Source of the DNA: an uncultured Erysipelotrichaceae bacterium
GTDB taxonomy: Bacteria; Bacillota_I; Bacilli_A; Erysipelotrichales; Erysipelotrichaceae
Assembly (NCBI GenBank): GCA_947167125.1
Contig: CAMVGT010000003.1
Span: forward strand, 41,207-105,206
Length of the DNA: 64,000 nt
Direction of reading: 5' to 3'
A model generated the notes under the pieces. That model did not search any database. It was not told the origin of the DNA and saw only the letters and a program-made list of their open reading frames with translations. This document shows, one piece after another, positions 17,301 to 28,547 of the stretch (position 1 is the first letter of the stretch; each line of letters starts with the position of its first letter). The translations under genes were made by a program, and so were the position numbers.

Positions 17301-19052
17301 ATGGAAAAGAAAGGTTTGAATAAAAGGCTGCGGAATGTATGGGTATGTGCTGCCTGCACTGCTCTGACTGCCATTCTGTTCAGTCTTGGGGAATACTGGA
17401 ATTTTACGGATGAAATATTCCGGGAATCCGCTTTTCTGACTGCGGACCTGTTTCTTCTGTTTGGCATTCCGTATGCCGTATACAGAAATGAAAAATGGAA
17501 TTCATGGATCGGGGAAAGAATTGACGGATTCATCCGCTTTTTCCATACCGAAACAAGACTGAAAGCAGTATGGTGTCTGCTTGTCTTCGGACTGCTGTGG
17601 CTTTTAGGGCCGTATATCTGCAGATTTGCAGGAATCGAAAATACATGGATTATGAATCTGACATTTGGATCAATCGGATTCATGATGGCAGTCTGCTGGG
17701 TGTTCCGCAGAAAAGCTTATGAACAGGCGCACCGCCTGTTTCTGATTGCGGCTTTGACTGTCGGAGCTGTGTATGTATCCATCCTGCCGGCGGAGCTTGG
17801 CTACAGCTGGGATGATCAGATTCATTTTGACCGCTCTGTTTCAGCCGCAACTCTGAACGGACCGTATTATCAGTCCGATGAATATATGTATCTCAGCGCA
17901 TGGAATCCGGCAGGAAGTCTTTCTGAAGAAGAACGGGCGGAACGAGAAACATTGATGGATGATTCGTTTGCGTCAGGGGAAAGAAAACCTTACAACCATG
18001 GCGATCTGAAGCATATTTCGATTGTCGGCTATGCCGGCTATGCGGTCGGAACAGTTCTTGCCAGAGGCTTCGGACTTCCTTATACAGTCTGTTTCCGGCT
18101 TTCCAAACTGTTCAATGTATTGATTTATTCCATTGTGATTGCGTTTGGAATCCGGAGATTAAAATACGGAAAGGTTCTTGCGGCGGCAGCCGGACTGATC
18201 CCTACCGGGCTGTATATGGCTTCTTCCTATTCCTATGATCCATGGGTGATTTCATTTCTGATTCTTGGATATTCTTATTTCTTCGGCGCACTGCAGAGAA
18301 AAGATGAAAAGCTGACAGATGGTGAGATCATGGTGATGCTTGGCGCATTCCTGATCGGCTGTCTGCCAAAGACTGTTTATGTGGTGATGATGTTACCCCT
18401 GGCGTTTATGCCGAAGGAAAAGTTTGTATCAGGTAAGCAGTACCGCAGGTATCTCTTTTCAGGAATCACGGCAGTTGTGCTGTTATGTGCTGTCTTTATG
18501 GGACCGCTGCTTCTGTTTGGAGCAGGAAGCGGGGACGCAAGAGGCGGAAGCGATGTCAATGCGGCTGAGCAGCTGCGCTTCATTCTTTCTGAGCCTGTTT
18601 CTTACATAAAGATACTCTTCCGTTATTTAACAGGTGAATTCCTGACATACCGCAATGCGGTGGAATATTCCACAAACTTTGCATATCTTGGCACAGACAG
18701 AAATCTTGGATGGTTCATTCCGGGAATTGTATGTGCGGCAGGACTGCTGGATAAAAACGGAAGCTATGGAAGAAATAAAACCATCACGGTGATGTCGATG
18801 ACTGCGTTTGTGCTGACAATCATTGCGTGTGCTTCTTCGATGTATATCACATATACGCCGGTGAGGCTGGAAACGATCAACGGATGTCAGGCAAGATATC
18901 TGCTGCCGATGATCATGCCGGCGTGGTATATCAACAGTTTTGACAGACTGAATATGAATAAATACGGCAATGTGCTTGCGGTATGTGTCATCTGCATCAT
19001 GGCGGTTCTGGGAATTCTTTCCCTTGGATTGCGTGTATCGGCAGGATATTAA
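17301..19052 (+). CDS. DUF2142 polytopic membrane protein
   Basis: A 583-residue protein with about 12 hydrophobic segments. The acidic extracytoplasmic loop 'LGYSWDDQIHFDRSV' near residue 170 is in the place where DUF2142 proteins and GT-C enzymes carry a D/E-containing motif, so a lipid-linked-sugar glycosyltransferase role is plausible but unproven. I moved the start from 17241 to ATG 17301, which follows GGGGAGA. The upstream 20 codons lack a ribosome binding site. Paralogues lie at 35034 and on the minus strand at 40268. It shares with the 35034 protein the segment pattern 'SYDPWI/V' and 'GDARGG/GDTRGG'. Confidence 0.85.
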   Translation: MEKKGLNKRLRNVWVCAACTALTAILFSLGEYWNFTDEIFRESAFLTADLFLLFGIPYAVYRNEKWNSWIGERIDGFIRFFHTETRLKAVWCLLVFGLLWLLGPYICRFAGIENTWIMNLTFGSIGFMMAVCWVFRRKAYEQAHRLFLIAALTVGAVYVSILPAELGYSWDDQIHFDRSVSAATLNGPYYQSDEYMYLSAWNPAGSLSEEERAERETLMDDSFASGERKPYNHGDLKHISIVGYAGYAVGTVLARGFGLPYTVCFRLSKLFNVLIYSIVIAFGIRRLKYGKVLAAAAGLIPTGLYMASSYSYDPWVISFLILGYSYFFGALQRKDEKLTDGEIMVMLGAFLIGCLPKTVYVVMMLPLAFMPKEKFVSGKQYRRYLFSGITAVVLLCAVFMGPLLLFGAGSGDARGGSDVNAAEQLRFILSEPVSYIKILFRYLTGEFLTYRNAVEYSTNFAYLGTDRNLGWFIPGIVCAAGLLDKNGSYGRNKTITVMSMTAFVLTIIACASSMYITYTPVRLETINGCQARYLLPMIMPAWYINSFDRLNMNKYGNVLAVCVICIMAVLGILSLGLRVSAGY

Positions 19053-19074
19053 GAAATGCATTGGCCTTGTTATC

Positions 19075-19103
19075 TTTACGTTCAGTGGAAAAAATGCTAA
19101 ATT
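19075..19103 (+). promoter_or_regulatory. possible promoter of the small anchored protein/LCP pair
   Basis: TTTACG (19075-19080), a 17-base spacer and an extended -10 TGCTAAATT (19095-19103). The start codon at 19129 follows 26 bases later with GAGGTG as ribosome binding site. Confidence 0.5.
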
Positions 19104-19128
19104 CAATAGGTATCTCATGAGGTGAAAG

Positions 19129-19851
19129 ATGAGTTTATCCCGCAGACAAAGAAGAAAAAATGCCCGGATCAATAACACCCTGTTACTGATTCTGATCGGT
19201 GTCATGGTGCTGACGATTCCGGTGTTTGTTGTGAACATGATCCGTGTGAGAAACGTGGAAACCGGTAAAGGTGAGACGATCGAAGAAACTGAAAAGATAG
19301 ATAACGAGTTTTCCAATGCCTACTATTCCATCGGCTATAACGCGACGGAAATCTCCAAAGAATACTTCCGCCAGCTAGACGAAGCAGTCTCAGCAGGAAC
19401 CGATCAGAGCGCAATCGCACAGGCTTTGGTGAAGTGCTTCGTTACCGAATATTACACATGGACCAACAAGGACGGAAACTATGACATCGGAGGAATGCAG
19501 TACATTTTCTCCGACAGACGTTCTGATTTTGAAAAATATACACGCTATGGCTTTTATGCCGATCTTGATCTGTATTTGACCCAGTATGACAGAAGTCAGC
19601 TGATTCAGGTAAAGGATGTGACTGTGGACAGCTGCGAACAGACGGAAAGCTTCACACCGCAGGGCAGCGAAGTTTCCTATAACTGCTGGACAGTGAATGC
19701 GTCATGGACATATGAGGAAGGTACTTCCATGAATACCTATGATATTCAGTCCAGTGCGGAATTCCTTGTTGTGGATCATGACGGCAGATTTGAAATTGCC
19801 GCAATTGACAGACCTGAGGAGGTGGAAGAAGATGTCTACACCGAATGGTAA
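19129..19851 (+). CDS. single-span membrane-anchored protein of unknown function, coupled to LCP gene
   Basis: A 240-residue protein that I cannot assign to a family. A basic N-terminus ('RRQRRKNAR') precedes one hydrophobic segment (about 16-37), so the remaining 200 residues should lie outside the membrane. The exterior part has helices followed by alternating beta strands (about 150-235), compatible with an NTF2-like fold, but this is inference. The last 20 bases overlap the LCP gene, whose ribosome binding site AGGAGGTGG lies within this gene. The tight coupling suggests it works with the LCP ligase in attaching polymer to the wall. Confidence 0.75.
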   Translation: MSLSRRQRRKNARINNTLLLILIGVMVLTIPVFVVNMIRVRNVETGKGETIEETEKIDNEFSNAYYSIGYNATEISKEYFRQLDEAVSAGTDQSAIAQALVKCFVTEYYTWTNKDGNYDIGGMQYIFSDRRSDFEKYTRYGFYADLDLYLTQYDRSQLIQVKDVTVDSCEQTESFTPQGSEVSYNCWTVNASWTYEEGTSMNTYDIQSSAEFLVVDHDGRFEIAAIDRPEEVEEDVYTEW

Positions 19852-21742
19852 TCCTGAAAAGAAGGCACATCAGGCTTTTGATGATATTCAGTTCCCCGAG
19901 GATCCCGGACAGATTGCATTCCCGGAGGATCCGGAAGAAGTGAGACACACATCAGCCAGAAGAAAGAAGAAAACAGTCGTTCCGGTCTGGGCAAATATTG
20001 TCATGACCGGCGCTGCGATACTTGTCACATTATTTGTAATCTTTGAACTCTTCTATACAACCAGATTCTCAGCGCTCAGCCAGCGCCTGTTCATCAAGAT
20101 CAATCTGATTGCGATGATCATCCTGCTGATTATCGATCTGCTTGTATTCCTTGCGATCCGCACCAAAAAGCTTCCGGTTCTGATTGCGGCGGCTGTCGCG
20201 CTGGTGCTCAGCGTGAGTGTGGGCGGATATGCGGCATATGCATTGACAAAGGTCGATACCAACCTGACGGAAATCACTGCCAAGGAACATGATACGGACA
20301 TCAACGTCAGCCTTGTCATCTACACCAAGGGAAGCGGCGAGCCGATCATGGAAGCGGAAGACCTGGCCGGAAAGAATGTCGGCGCGGTTGACGGAACAGA
20401 TGCCGCGAAAATCGGTAAGGCAAGACTGGAAAGCGAAGGCATTACAGTCAACTACAAGAATTACCTTTCTTTCGCGGAAGCGTTCAAGGCGCTTATCACA
20501 GAAGAAATCGACTGTGCGATCCTGCCAGCAAACTATGCCAACGCGATCGGCACGGAAGAACAGCTTGAACCGTTTATTCCGGATACAGCCGCGATTTCCA
20601 CATTCAAGGAAAGCGTTGTGCAGTCCGGAACGGAAGGCGCAGAAAAGGATCTGACAGCAGAGCCGTTCACTGTATTGATTTCCGGTGAAAACGAAGGCCT
20701 TGCGGATACGATCATTATCGTTTCGGTCAATCCGGTTTCAATGAAAGTCACAATGACATCAATTGCCCGTGACTCCTATGTACCGATTACCTGCTATAAC
20801 TATGGTTCCAGCAAGATCAATTCAGCGCACGCTGTTTCCGAAGGATGTCTCGTCGATACCGTCACAAATATGACAGGCATTGATATTGACTATACTGTTG
20901 AATTCAACTTCGCGTCAGTCATTCAGGTTGTCGACGCTGTCGGCGGCGTGGATGTATACAATCCGATTGAATTCATGGGCCAGTGCTGGGATGTGGAATC
21001 CGACAGCCTTGTCGTTCTGCCGATTCCTGCCGGACATGTTCATCTGAACGGTCAGCAGGCACTCGGATTTGTCCGTGAGCGCTATGCGTTTGAGGACGGC
21101 GACTTTGCCCGTCAGCAGCATCAGCAGGAAGTCATTGAACAGATCATGAAGAAGGTTATGGACACAAGAGATCCGAACACCTACCTCAAGATTCTTGATG
21201 CGGCAGGTGCGAACATCCGTACCAATGTCTCAACCGATCAGGCTGTTCAGTTCATCAGCTATGCGATGAAGAAGGCAAGAAGATATTACAACTCCTCCAA
21301 TCCTGTAGGAGTCCTGAATATCATCAACTCAAGAATTACCGGCTGGAGTGCCCAGAAATGGGATGACAGCCTCGGCATGTATCTCTACATCTACAACCCG
21401 TTCAACGGCGCAAGTGTGGATACATACAACTATGTGGAAAGAAACCTGAATCTCTACAGTACTGCAGGTGTTCCGGAATCAGTTTCCTGGGGTGCGGACC
21501 AGGCTGATTATGAACCCGATCCGATCTCTTATGAATGGTATGACGGAGAAGTCGGCGCAACTGTAATCGGCGGACCGCCGGAACCGGAACCCACCTATGT
21601 ACCGGAAGAGACAGCTGAACCGGAACCGGCAGAAGTGCCTGTGGAAGTGCCGGAACCTGTTGAAGAACCGGTTGAACCGGAGCCGACAGAAGCACCGGTT
21701 GATGACGGCAGCGGCGGGGAAGCGCCTGTTCCCGGAGAATAA
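19832..21742 (+). CDS. LytR-CpsA-Psr family glycopolymer ligase with inserted binding-protein-like domain
   Basis: LCP enzymes transfer undecaprenyl-linked polymers to peptidoglycan on the outer face of the membrane. This 636-residue protein has an acidic N-terminus, three hydrophobic segments (about 50-76, 86-109 and 112-134), a region (about 155-260) with the pattern 'DLAGKNVGAVDGTDAAKIG' that resembles one lobe of a family-3 solute-binding protein, then the LCP domain (about 280-520) with 'TSIARDSYVPI', 'KINSAHA' and 'LGFVRERYAFEDGDFAR'. The last 75 residues are rich in Pro and Glu. I use ATG 19832, not 19739, because of the AGGAGGTGG ribosome binding site. It ends at terminator T1, part of which is duplicated at 23835. 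Confidence 0.92.
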   Translation: MSTPNGNPEKKAHQAFDDIQFPEDPGQIAFPEDPEEVRHTSARRKKKTVVPVWANIVMTGAAILVTLFVIFELFYTTRFSALSQRLFIKINLIAMIILLIIDLLVFLAIRTKKLPVLIAAAVALVLSVSVGGYAAYALTKVDTNLTEITAKEHDTDINVSLVIYTKGSGEPIMEAEDLAGKNVGAVDGTDAAKIGKARLESEGITVNYKNYLSFAEAFKALITEEIDCAILPANYANAIGTEEQLEPFIPDTAAISTFKESVVQSGTEGAEKDLTAEPFTVLISGENEGLADTIIIVSVNPVSMKVTMTSIARDSYVPITCYNYGSSKINSAHAVSEGCLVDTVTNMTGIDIDYTVEFNFASVIQVVDAVGGVDVYNPIEFMGQCWDVESDSLVVLPIPAGHVHLNGQQALGFVRERYAFEDGDFARQQHQQEVIEQIMKKVMDTRDPNTYLKILDAAGANIRTNVSTDQAVQFISYAMKKARRYYNSSNPVGVLNIINSRITGWSAQKWDDSLGMYLYIYNPFNGASVDTYNYVERNLNLYSTAGVPESVSWGADQADYEPDPISYEWYDGEVGATVIGGPPEPEPTYVPEETAEPEPAEVPVEVPEPVEEPVEPEPTEAPVDDGSGGEAPVPGE

Positions 21743-21749
21743 CCAAATG

Positions 21750-21790
21750 AAAGCGTTGAAGACCGTATGGAATTCGGCGCTTTTTCTTTT
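21750..21790 (+). terminator. terminator T1 after the LCP gene
   Basis: The stem AAAGCGTTGAA / TTCGGCGCTTT has two G-T pairs and a loop of 12 bases, followed by TTTTTCTTTT. A near-identical copy (T1') is at 23861-23901. Confidence 0.8.
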
Positions 21791-21804
21791 AATTATAAAA
21801 AACG

Positions 21805-21919
21805 GTCAGTTGAAAAATCAAAATCCGGTTGGATGAAAATCTAAAAAACAGTTGGATAGAAATAGAAAAAGTGGTTGGATTAAATTGAAAAATCCGGTTG
21901 GATTGGTATAATTGGATCA
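21805..21919 (+). repeat. tandem 23-bp repeat array upstream of ATPase A
   Basis: The core GTTGGAT recurs at 21828, 21851, 21874 and 21897, exactly 23 bases apart each time, with A-rich spacers. A degenerate fifth unit lies one period upstream at 21805. The last two units contain the likely promoter TTGAAA (21885-21890), 16 bases, TATAAT (21907-21912). The array ends 12 bases before the start codon and probably serves as a multi-site operator. Confidence 0.88.
21885..21912 (+). promoter_or_regulatory. promoter of ATPase A inside the repeat array
   Basis: TTGAAA and a perfect TATAAT are spaced by 16 bases. Both hexamers lie within repeat units four and five, so a protein bound to the array would block RNA polymerase. 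Confidence 0.72.
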
Positions 21920-21931
21920 GGGAGGCAGGAA

Positions 21932-23218
21932 ATGGCTGTCGTTAATAAAGAAAAATATCTGGGGAGAATTATCGATCGGAATGTGAAGAGGTATCTTCAG
22001 ATTTTCGGAGCGGTTTGTATTGAAGGACCTAAATGGTGCGGAAAAACGTGGACGTCTTCTTTTCACTGCAGCAGTGAAATTATGATCGGTTCACCTGAGA
22101 ATAACTTCCAGAACAGACAGCTTGCCGAACTTTCCCCATCCCTTATTCTGGAGGGGGATGTCCCCCGGCTGATTGATGAATGGCAGGAGGTGCCTTCTCT
22201 TTGGGATGCGGTCAGATATGAAGTTGACCGCAGAGGGCAGAAAGCACAATTCATTCTGACAGGATCTTCCACACCGAACCGCAAGGGAGTAATGCACAGC
22301 GGTGCCGGCAGGATCGGAAAACTTCGCATGCGGACAATGTCTCTTTATGAGTCAGGTGATTCATCTGGAAAGGTGTCTTTGTCTAATCTTTGCAATGGGA
22401 TACTGACACCGGCAATGACAGGTGAAGTGTCACTGAAGGAATTAATATATCTGGCTGTCAGAGGCGGATGGCCGGGGAATCTCGGAGTGTCAGAGGCTGA
22501 TGCACAGCTGCTTCCGGAATCGTATATAAACGCGGTTCTTGATGATGATTTGCGGCGGATTGATGATGTGAAACGGGACACTCATAAAGTGAGTCTGCTT
22601 TTGCGGTCACTTGCGCGGAATGAATGTACAACAGCTTCCATCAATAAGATAGCGAATGATATCAGTGAATATGATGGCGGGCAGGTTGACCGAACAACAG
22701 CTGCAGAGTATATTGCGGTGCTTTCGAGATTGTTTTTGTTTGACAATCAGCTTCCGTTTTCCAGTAATATCCGTTCGTCGGTCAGGGTCAAACAGACAGA
22801 AAAGAGACACTTCTGCGATCCGGCGCTTGCATGTGCCCTGCTGAAGGCGACACCTGCAAAATTGCTGAATGACCTGAATACATTTGGCTTTATATTTGAA
22901 GCAATGTGCGAACGGGATCTCAGAATTTATGCGGAATCCTTCGGCGCTGAACTGCTGCATTATCAGGATTACAAAAACCGTGAAATTGACGCAGTTATTG
23001 AGCTTGAGGATGGCAGATGGTGTGCTTTCGAAATCAAACTCGGTACTAATCAGATTGACAGAGCTGCTGCAGATCTGATCGCGCTGCGCGACAGTATTGC
23101 GGCTGAAAAAGGAGGTGTTCCTCCTTCGGTACTCTGTGTTATATGCGGTATGAGCAATGCGGCTTATGTAAGGCCGGATGGCGTGTTTGTGGTGCCGGTT
23201 ACTGCTTTGAAACCATAA
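21932..23218 (+). CDS. AAA ATPase with C-terminal DUF4143 domain (ATPase A)
   Basis: A 428-residue protein. An unusual P-loop 'EGPKWCGKTWTS' is at residues 31-42, an acidic Walker-B-like 'RLIDEWQEVP' near 85 and a sensor-like 'FILTGSSTPN' near 108. The C-terminal DUF4143 part carries a PD-(D/E)XK-like set, 'NREIDAVIELEDGRW' then 'AFEIKLG' near residue 366, which would fit a nuclease-like fold. Function is not established for the family, which is widespread and often multicopy. It starts after GGAGG, behind a tandem 23-bp repeat array. ATPase B (42317) is a close relative, and the last 30 codons of another copy survive at 27830. Confidence 0.88.
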   Translation: MAVVNKEKYLGRIIDRNVKRYLQIFGAVCIEGPKWCGKTWTSSFHCSSEIMIGSPENNFQNRQLAELSPSLILEGDVPRLIDEWQEVPSLWDAVRYEVDRRGQKAQFILTGSSTPNRKGVMHSGAGRIGKLRMRTMSLYESGDSSGKVSLSNLCNGILTPAMTGEVSLKELIYLAVRGGWPGNLGVSEADAQLLPESYINAVLDDDLRRIDDVKRDTHKVSLLLRSLARNECTTASINKIANDISEYDGGQVDRTTAAEYIAVLSRLFLFDNQLPFSSNIRSSVRVKQTEKRHFCDPALACALLKATPAKLLNDLNTFGFIFEAMCERDLRIYAESFGAELLHYQDYKNREIDAVIELEDGRWCAFEIKLGTNQIDRAAADLIALRDSIAAEKGGVPPSVLCVICGMSNAAYVRPDGVFVVPVTALKP

Positions 23219-23841
23219 GGAAGGACAGGATGTGAATGCATTCTGTCTTTTTTGAGCCCTCTTCCTGTACGAATCAGAATGCACAATCTTCAGAAATATT
23301 TACGGATGATGTAAAATGGAAAAGTGAAATTTATGGACCTGTCAGGATTAACCGCAAAAACAGAACTTTTGAAAAAAGCGCTGCACATCTGGGCTGTACA
23401 GTATCGTTTTGTCATTCCCCGGGAAATTCTGAAAATGTACATTCATAAATATATGCACGAGCGCATGAATATTGCCCGTTATGGCAGAAGATATTTTGAT
23501 CCTGCTGTGAATGAGGAATATGAAAAGTGGCTGACTTACCGCAAAAGCGGAACCATGCAGAAACCAAACCGCGATCTCATCTGGCTTTCCGAAACGGAAA
23601 AGCTGGATCTCAGTCAGACGGAAGACTGCGATTATGTTCTGCTTGTTTCAAAAGGATGCCATACCTATGCGGCTCTGGGAGATGTCAATCTGAAGGAAGG
23701 CGATGTCATCTATTTTGATCATGACCGCCGTGATTCCTACGGAAACCGTTCCAATCCGGTTCTGAAACCTGATTTTTCCTATAACACATTGAGAAGCTTC
23801 AATTATATCGGTCGCTGTTTCGCGGTGCGCAAGAGCCTGCT
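23123..23841 (+). repeat. left copy of a 719-bp direct repeat
   Basis: It spans the last 96 bases of ATPase A, the short spacer and the 5' third of a glycosyltransferase gene. The right copy is 27830-28547. In the glycosyltransferase part I find one base difference (a silent T/C near 23811) plus a one-base change in a T run before it. The ATPase tail part differs at several positions. Confidence 0.93.
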
Positions 23842-23905
23842 CCCGGAGAATAACCAAATGAAAGCGTTGAAGACCGTATGGATTTCGGCGCTTTTTCTTT
23901 TTTAA
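23333..23905 (+). pseudogene. truncated duplicate of the 28039 glycosyltransferase
   Basis: The first 167 or so codons are identical in protein sequence to the start of the 524-residue glycosyltransferase at 28039, through 'CFAVRKSLL'. The frame then runs into 67 bases copied from the end of the LCP gene (21724-21790) and stops at 23905 after the unrelated residues 'PENNQMKALKTVW'. The remaining product contains only the degenerate first GT domain and lacks the catalytic second domain, so it should not be functional as a transferase. ATG 23333 is used for the same reason as in the full copy. It is the product of a rearrangement, discussed under findings. Confidence 0.92.
23835..23901 (+). repeat. 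67-bp copy of the LCP gene tail and its terminator (T1')
   Basis: It matches 21724-21790 with about two differences. It begins at the microhomology GCCTG shared by the LCP tail and the glycosyltransferase gene, and it includes the hairpin (23861-23894) and T-tract, so it probably still terminates transcription. Confidence 0.88.
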
Positions 23906-23961
23906 ACCGACAGAGAACGGAAGATGACCTTCCCGATGTCATGAATCAGCCGGCGGCGTCA

Positions 23962-23990
23962 TTGAAGCAATGGAGGAAAAAAACTATACT
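23962..23990 (+). promoter_or_regulatory. promoter of the RpiR regulator gene
   Basis: TTGAAG (23962-23967), a 17-base spacer and TATACT (23985-23990). A short inverted repeat ACCA-TCG-TGGT at 24001-24011 lies just after the expected start site and could be an operator. Confidence 0.7.
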
Positions 23991-24039
23991 AATGTTGTGA
24001 CCATCGTGGTTCAGCAGAATCACGGGAAAGGTTTCAGAT

Positions 24040-24798
24040 ATGTATTGGCTGAAAATTGCGCTGTTCAGTATCCTCGACAGTGAGGATTCCTCCAGCAATA
24101 ATTACATCATTGCAAAATTCATTCTTAAGAATTACAACACCCTTTCCGGTGTTTCTCTGACAGAAATATCAAAGAAATGCAATCTTTCCAAAGCTGCTGT
24201 CAGCCGTTTCTGCAAGGATCTTGGACTGATGGATTATATTGATCTGCAGATGCTGATCAGGGCAAGCGGGCAGGATGCGCTTAGCAGCGCAGCAATGTCT
24301 GATTCATTACGGAAAGAAGAGTTTTTCGGCGAGATGGATCAGACATTGAAAAGTGTAAGAGCAGCTGCTGAAGATCCTGCTGTGAAGGAACTCATTGCGG
24401 ATCTGAAGCAAAGCAGGACAGTATCTGCTTTCGGCCATCTTCAGGCCAGTCATATTGCCTATATTCTGGGAAATAATCTGGGAATGAATAATATTTTCTG
24501 CTTCTGTACGCAATCCTGGACAGAGCAGGCGGAGAAGATGAAAGAAGCCGGCAGGGATGATCTGTTTATCATTTTTTCCGCTTCCGGTGAATACTTTAAG
24601 CGCATGGATATGAACATGCATTTCCTTGACGGTGAAAATGCGCCGAAAGTCTATATGATCACGTTTGCGGATTCAAAGGCTGCACTGCATCCGAAGATCC
24701 GGAAGATCTGTCTCGGTATGCAGAACCAGTGGCTTCAGGCAAACGCTGCGATGGATATGTTTGTCAACTATATTTCCTACACGCTGCGTCAGGAATGA
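24040..24798 (+). CDS. MurR/RpiR-family transcriptional regulator
   Basis: A 252-residue regulator. The N-terminal helix-turn-helix is visible at about 45-70 ('LTEISKKCNLSKAAVSRFCK'). It is followed by a SIS phosphosugar-binding domain at about 105-230 with 'VSAFGHLQASHIAYIL' and 'DLFIIFSASGEYFK'. Family members sense a sugar phosphate and control nearby sugar genes. It lies directly upstream of a cellobiose-type PTS EIIC and a 6-phospho-beta-glucosidase, so a phosphorylated beta-glucoside is the likely ligand. It has its own promoter and is separated from the PTS gene by a hairpin terminator. Confidence 0.92.
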   Translation: MYWLKIALFSILDSEDSSSNNYIIAKFILKNYNTLSGVSLTEISKKCNLSKAAVSRFCKDLGLMDYIDLQMLIRASGQDALSSAAMSDSLRKEEFFGEMDQTLKSVRAAAEDPAVKELIADLKQSRTVSAFGHLQASHIAYILGNNLGMNNIFCFCTQSWTEQAEKMKEAGRDDLFIIFSASGEYFKRMDMNMHFLDGENAPKVYMITFADSKAALHPKIRKICLGMQNQWLQANAAMDMFVNYISYTLRQE

Positions 24799-24835
24799 TT
24801 CATTTTCTGAAACATGAACAAATCAACAAAACAAG

Positions 24836-24877
24836 CCGCGGATTTTTGAAAAATCAAAGATCTGCGGTTCTTTTTTT
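24836..24877 (+). terminator. terminator between the RpiR regulator and PTS genes
   Basis: The stem CCGCGGAT / ATCTGCGG (one G-T pair) with a 16-base loop is followed by TTCTTTTTTTG. The PTS gene begins 57 bases later, so the hairpin may attenuate read-through. I see no clear -35/-10 pair between the two. Confidence 0.78.
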
Positions 24878-24933
24878 GTATTCTTCCTGTGTCAGATGAT
24901 CCGGTATCCCGGACAAAAAAGGAGATAGGAAAA

Positions 24934-27706
<2,773 letters not shown>

Positions 27707-28038
27707 AAAACAATCCTGTATTGTGCAGCTTGTTTCAGGAAGCCGTATATCTCCGCACAGTCCCGGACATTCGTTTCCGGACAGATCGCCGGAACAAAAG
27801 CTGCATAGCTGGAAAAAAAGGCGCTCCATCCTTCGGTACTCTGTGTGATATGCGGTATGAGCAATGCGGCTTATGTAAGGCCGGATGGCGTGTTTGCGGT
27901 GCCGATTACTGATTTGAAACCATAAGGAAGGACAGGATGTGAATGCATTCTGTCTTTTTGAGCCCTCTTCCTGTACGAATCAGAATGCACAATCTTCAGA
28001 AATATTTACGGATGATGTAAAATGGAAAAGTGAAATTT
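27707..28038. other. spacer with ATPase remnant between GH1 and glycosyltransferase
   Basis: About 330 bases. The first 120 show nothing I can name. From 27830 the sequence is the right copy of the long direct repeat, holding the ATPase tail and the glycosyltransferase leader. The short ORFs of the track here (27664, 27939) are in the wrong frame. Confidence 0.6.
27829..27924 (+). pseudogene. C-terminal remnant of an AAA-DUF4143 ATPase
   Basis: Read in the frame ending at TAA 27922-27924, the DNA encodes 'PSVLCVICGMSNAAYVRPDG' and ends 'VPITDLKP'. This matches the end of ATPase A with about three substitutions (V/A, V/I, A/D). The homology stops abruptly upstream of 27829, so the rest of this second ATPase gene has been lost, apparently when the beta-glucoside genes came to occupy its place. 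Confidence 0.9.
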
Positions 28039-28547
28039 ATGGACCTGTCAGGATTAACCGCAAAAACAGAACTTTTGAAAAAAGCGCTGCACATCTGGGC
28101 TGTACAGTATCGTTTTGTCATTCCCCGGGAAATTCTGAAAATGTACATTCATAAATATATGCACGAGCGCATGAATATTGCCCGTTATGGCAGAAGATAT
28201 TTTGATCCTGCTGTGAATGAGGAATATGAAAAGTGGCTGACTTACCGCAAAAGCGGAACCATGCAGAAACCAAACCGCGATCTCATCTGGCTTTCCGAAA
28301 CGGAAAAGCTGGATCTCAGTCAGACGGAAGACTGCGATTATGTTCTGCTTGTTTCAAAAGGATGCCATACCTATGCGGCTCTGGGAGATGTCAATCTGAA
28401 GGAAGGCGATGTCATCTATTTTGATCATGACCGCCGTGATTCCTACGGAAACCGTTCCAATCCGGTTCTGAAACCTGATTTTTCCTATAACACATTGAGA
28501 AGCTTCAATTATATCGGCCGCTGTTTCGCGGTGCGCAAGAGCCTGCT
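27830..28547 (+). repeat. right copy of the 719-bp direct repeat
   Basis: Partner of 23123-23841. It is 718 bases long because a T run near 27952 is one base shorter. The repeats bracket the RpiR-PTS-GH1 module. Confidence 0.93.

Noticed and set aside
18627-19316. 229-codon minus-strand ORF
   Set aside because: Antisense to DUF2142 and the small anchored protein. His-rich low-complexity content suggests a shadow.
22607-23284. 225-codon minus-strand ORF
   Set aside because: Antisense to ATPase A, no motif, and it reads across the ATPase stop into the spacer.
23236-23448. ORFs 23236 and 27939 ('HSVFFEPSSCTNQ' and 'NAFCLFEPSSCTNQ')
   Set aside because: They read the glycosyltransferase start in a different frame. 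The one-base T-run difference changes their N-termini, which shows no selection on that frame.
24800-24933. LicT/BglG-type antiterminator target before the PTS gene
   Set aside because: The hairpin is a simple terminator without an overlapping alternative stem that I can see. No BglG-family gene is present, and the regulator here is RpiR-type.
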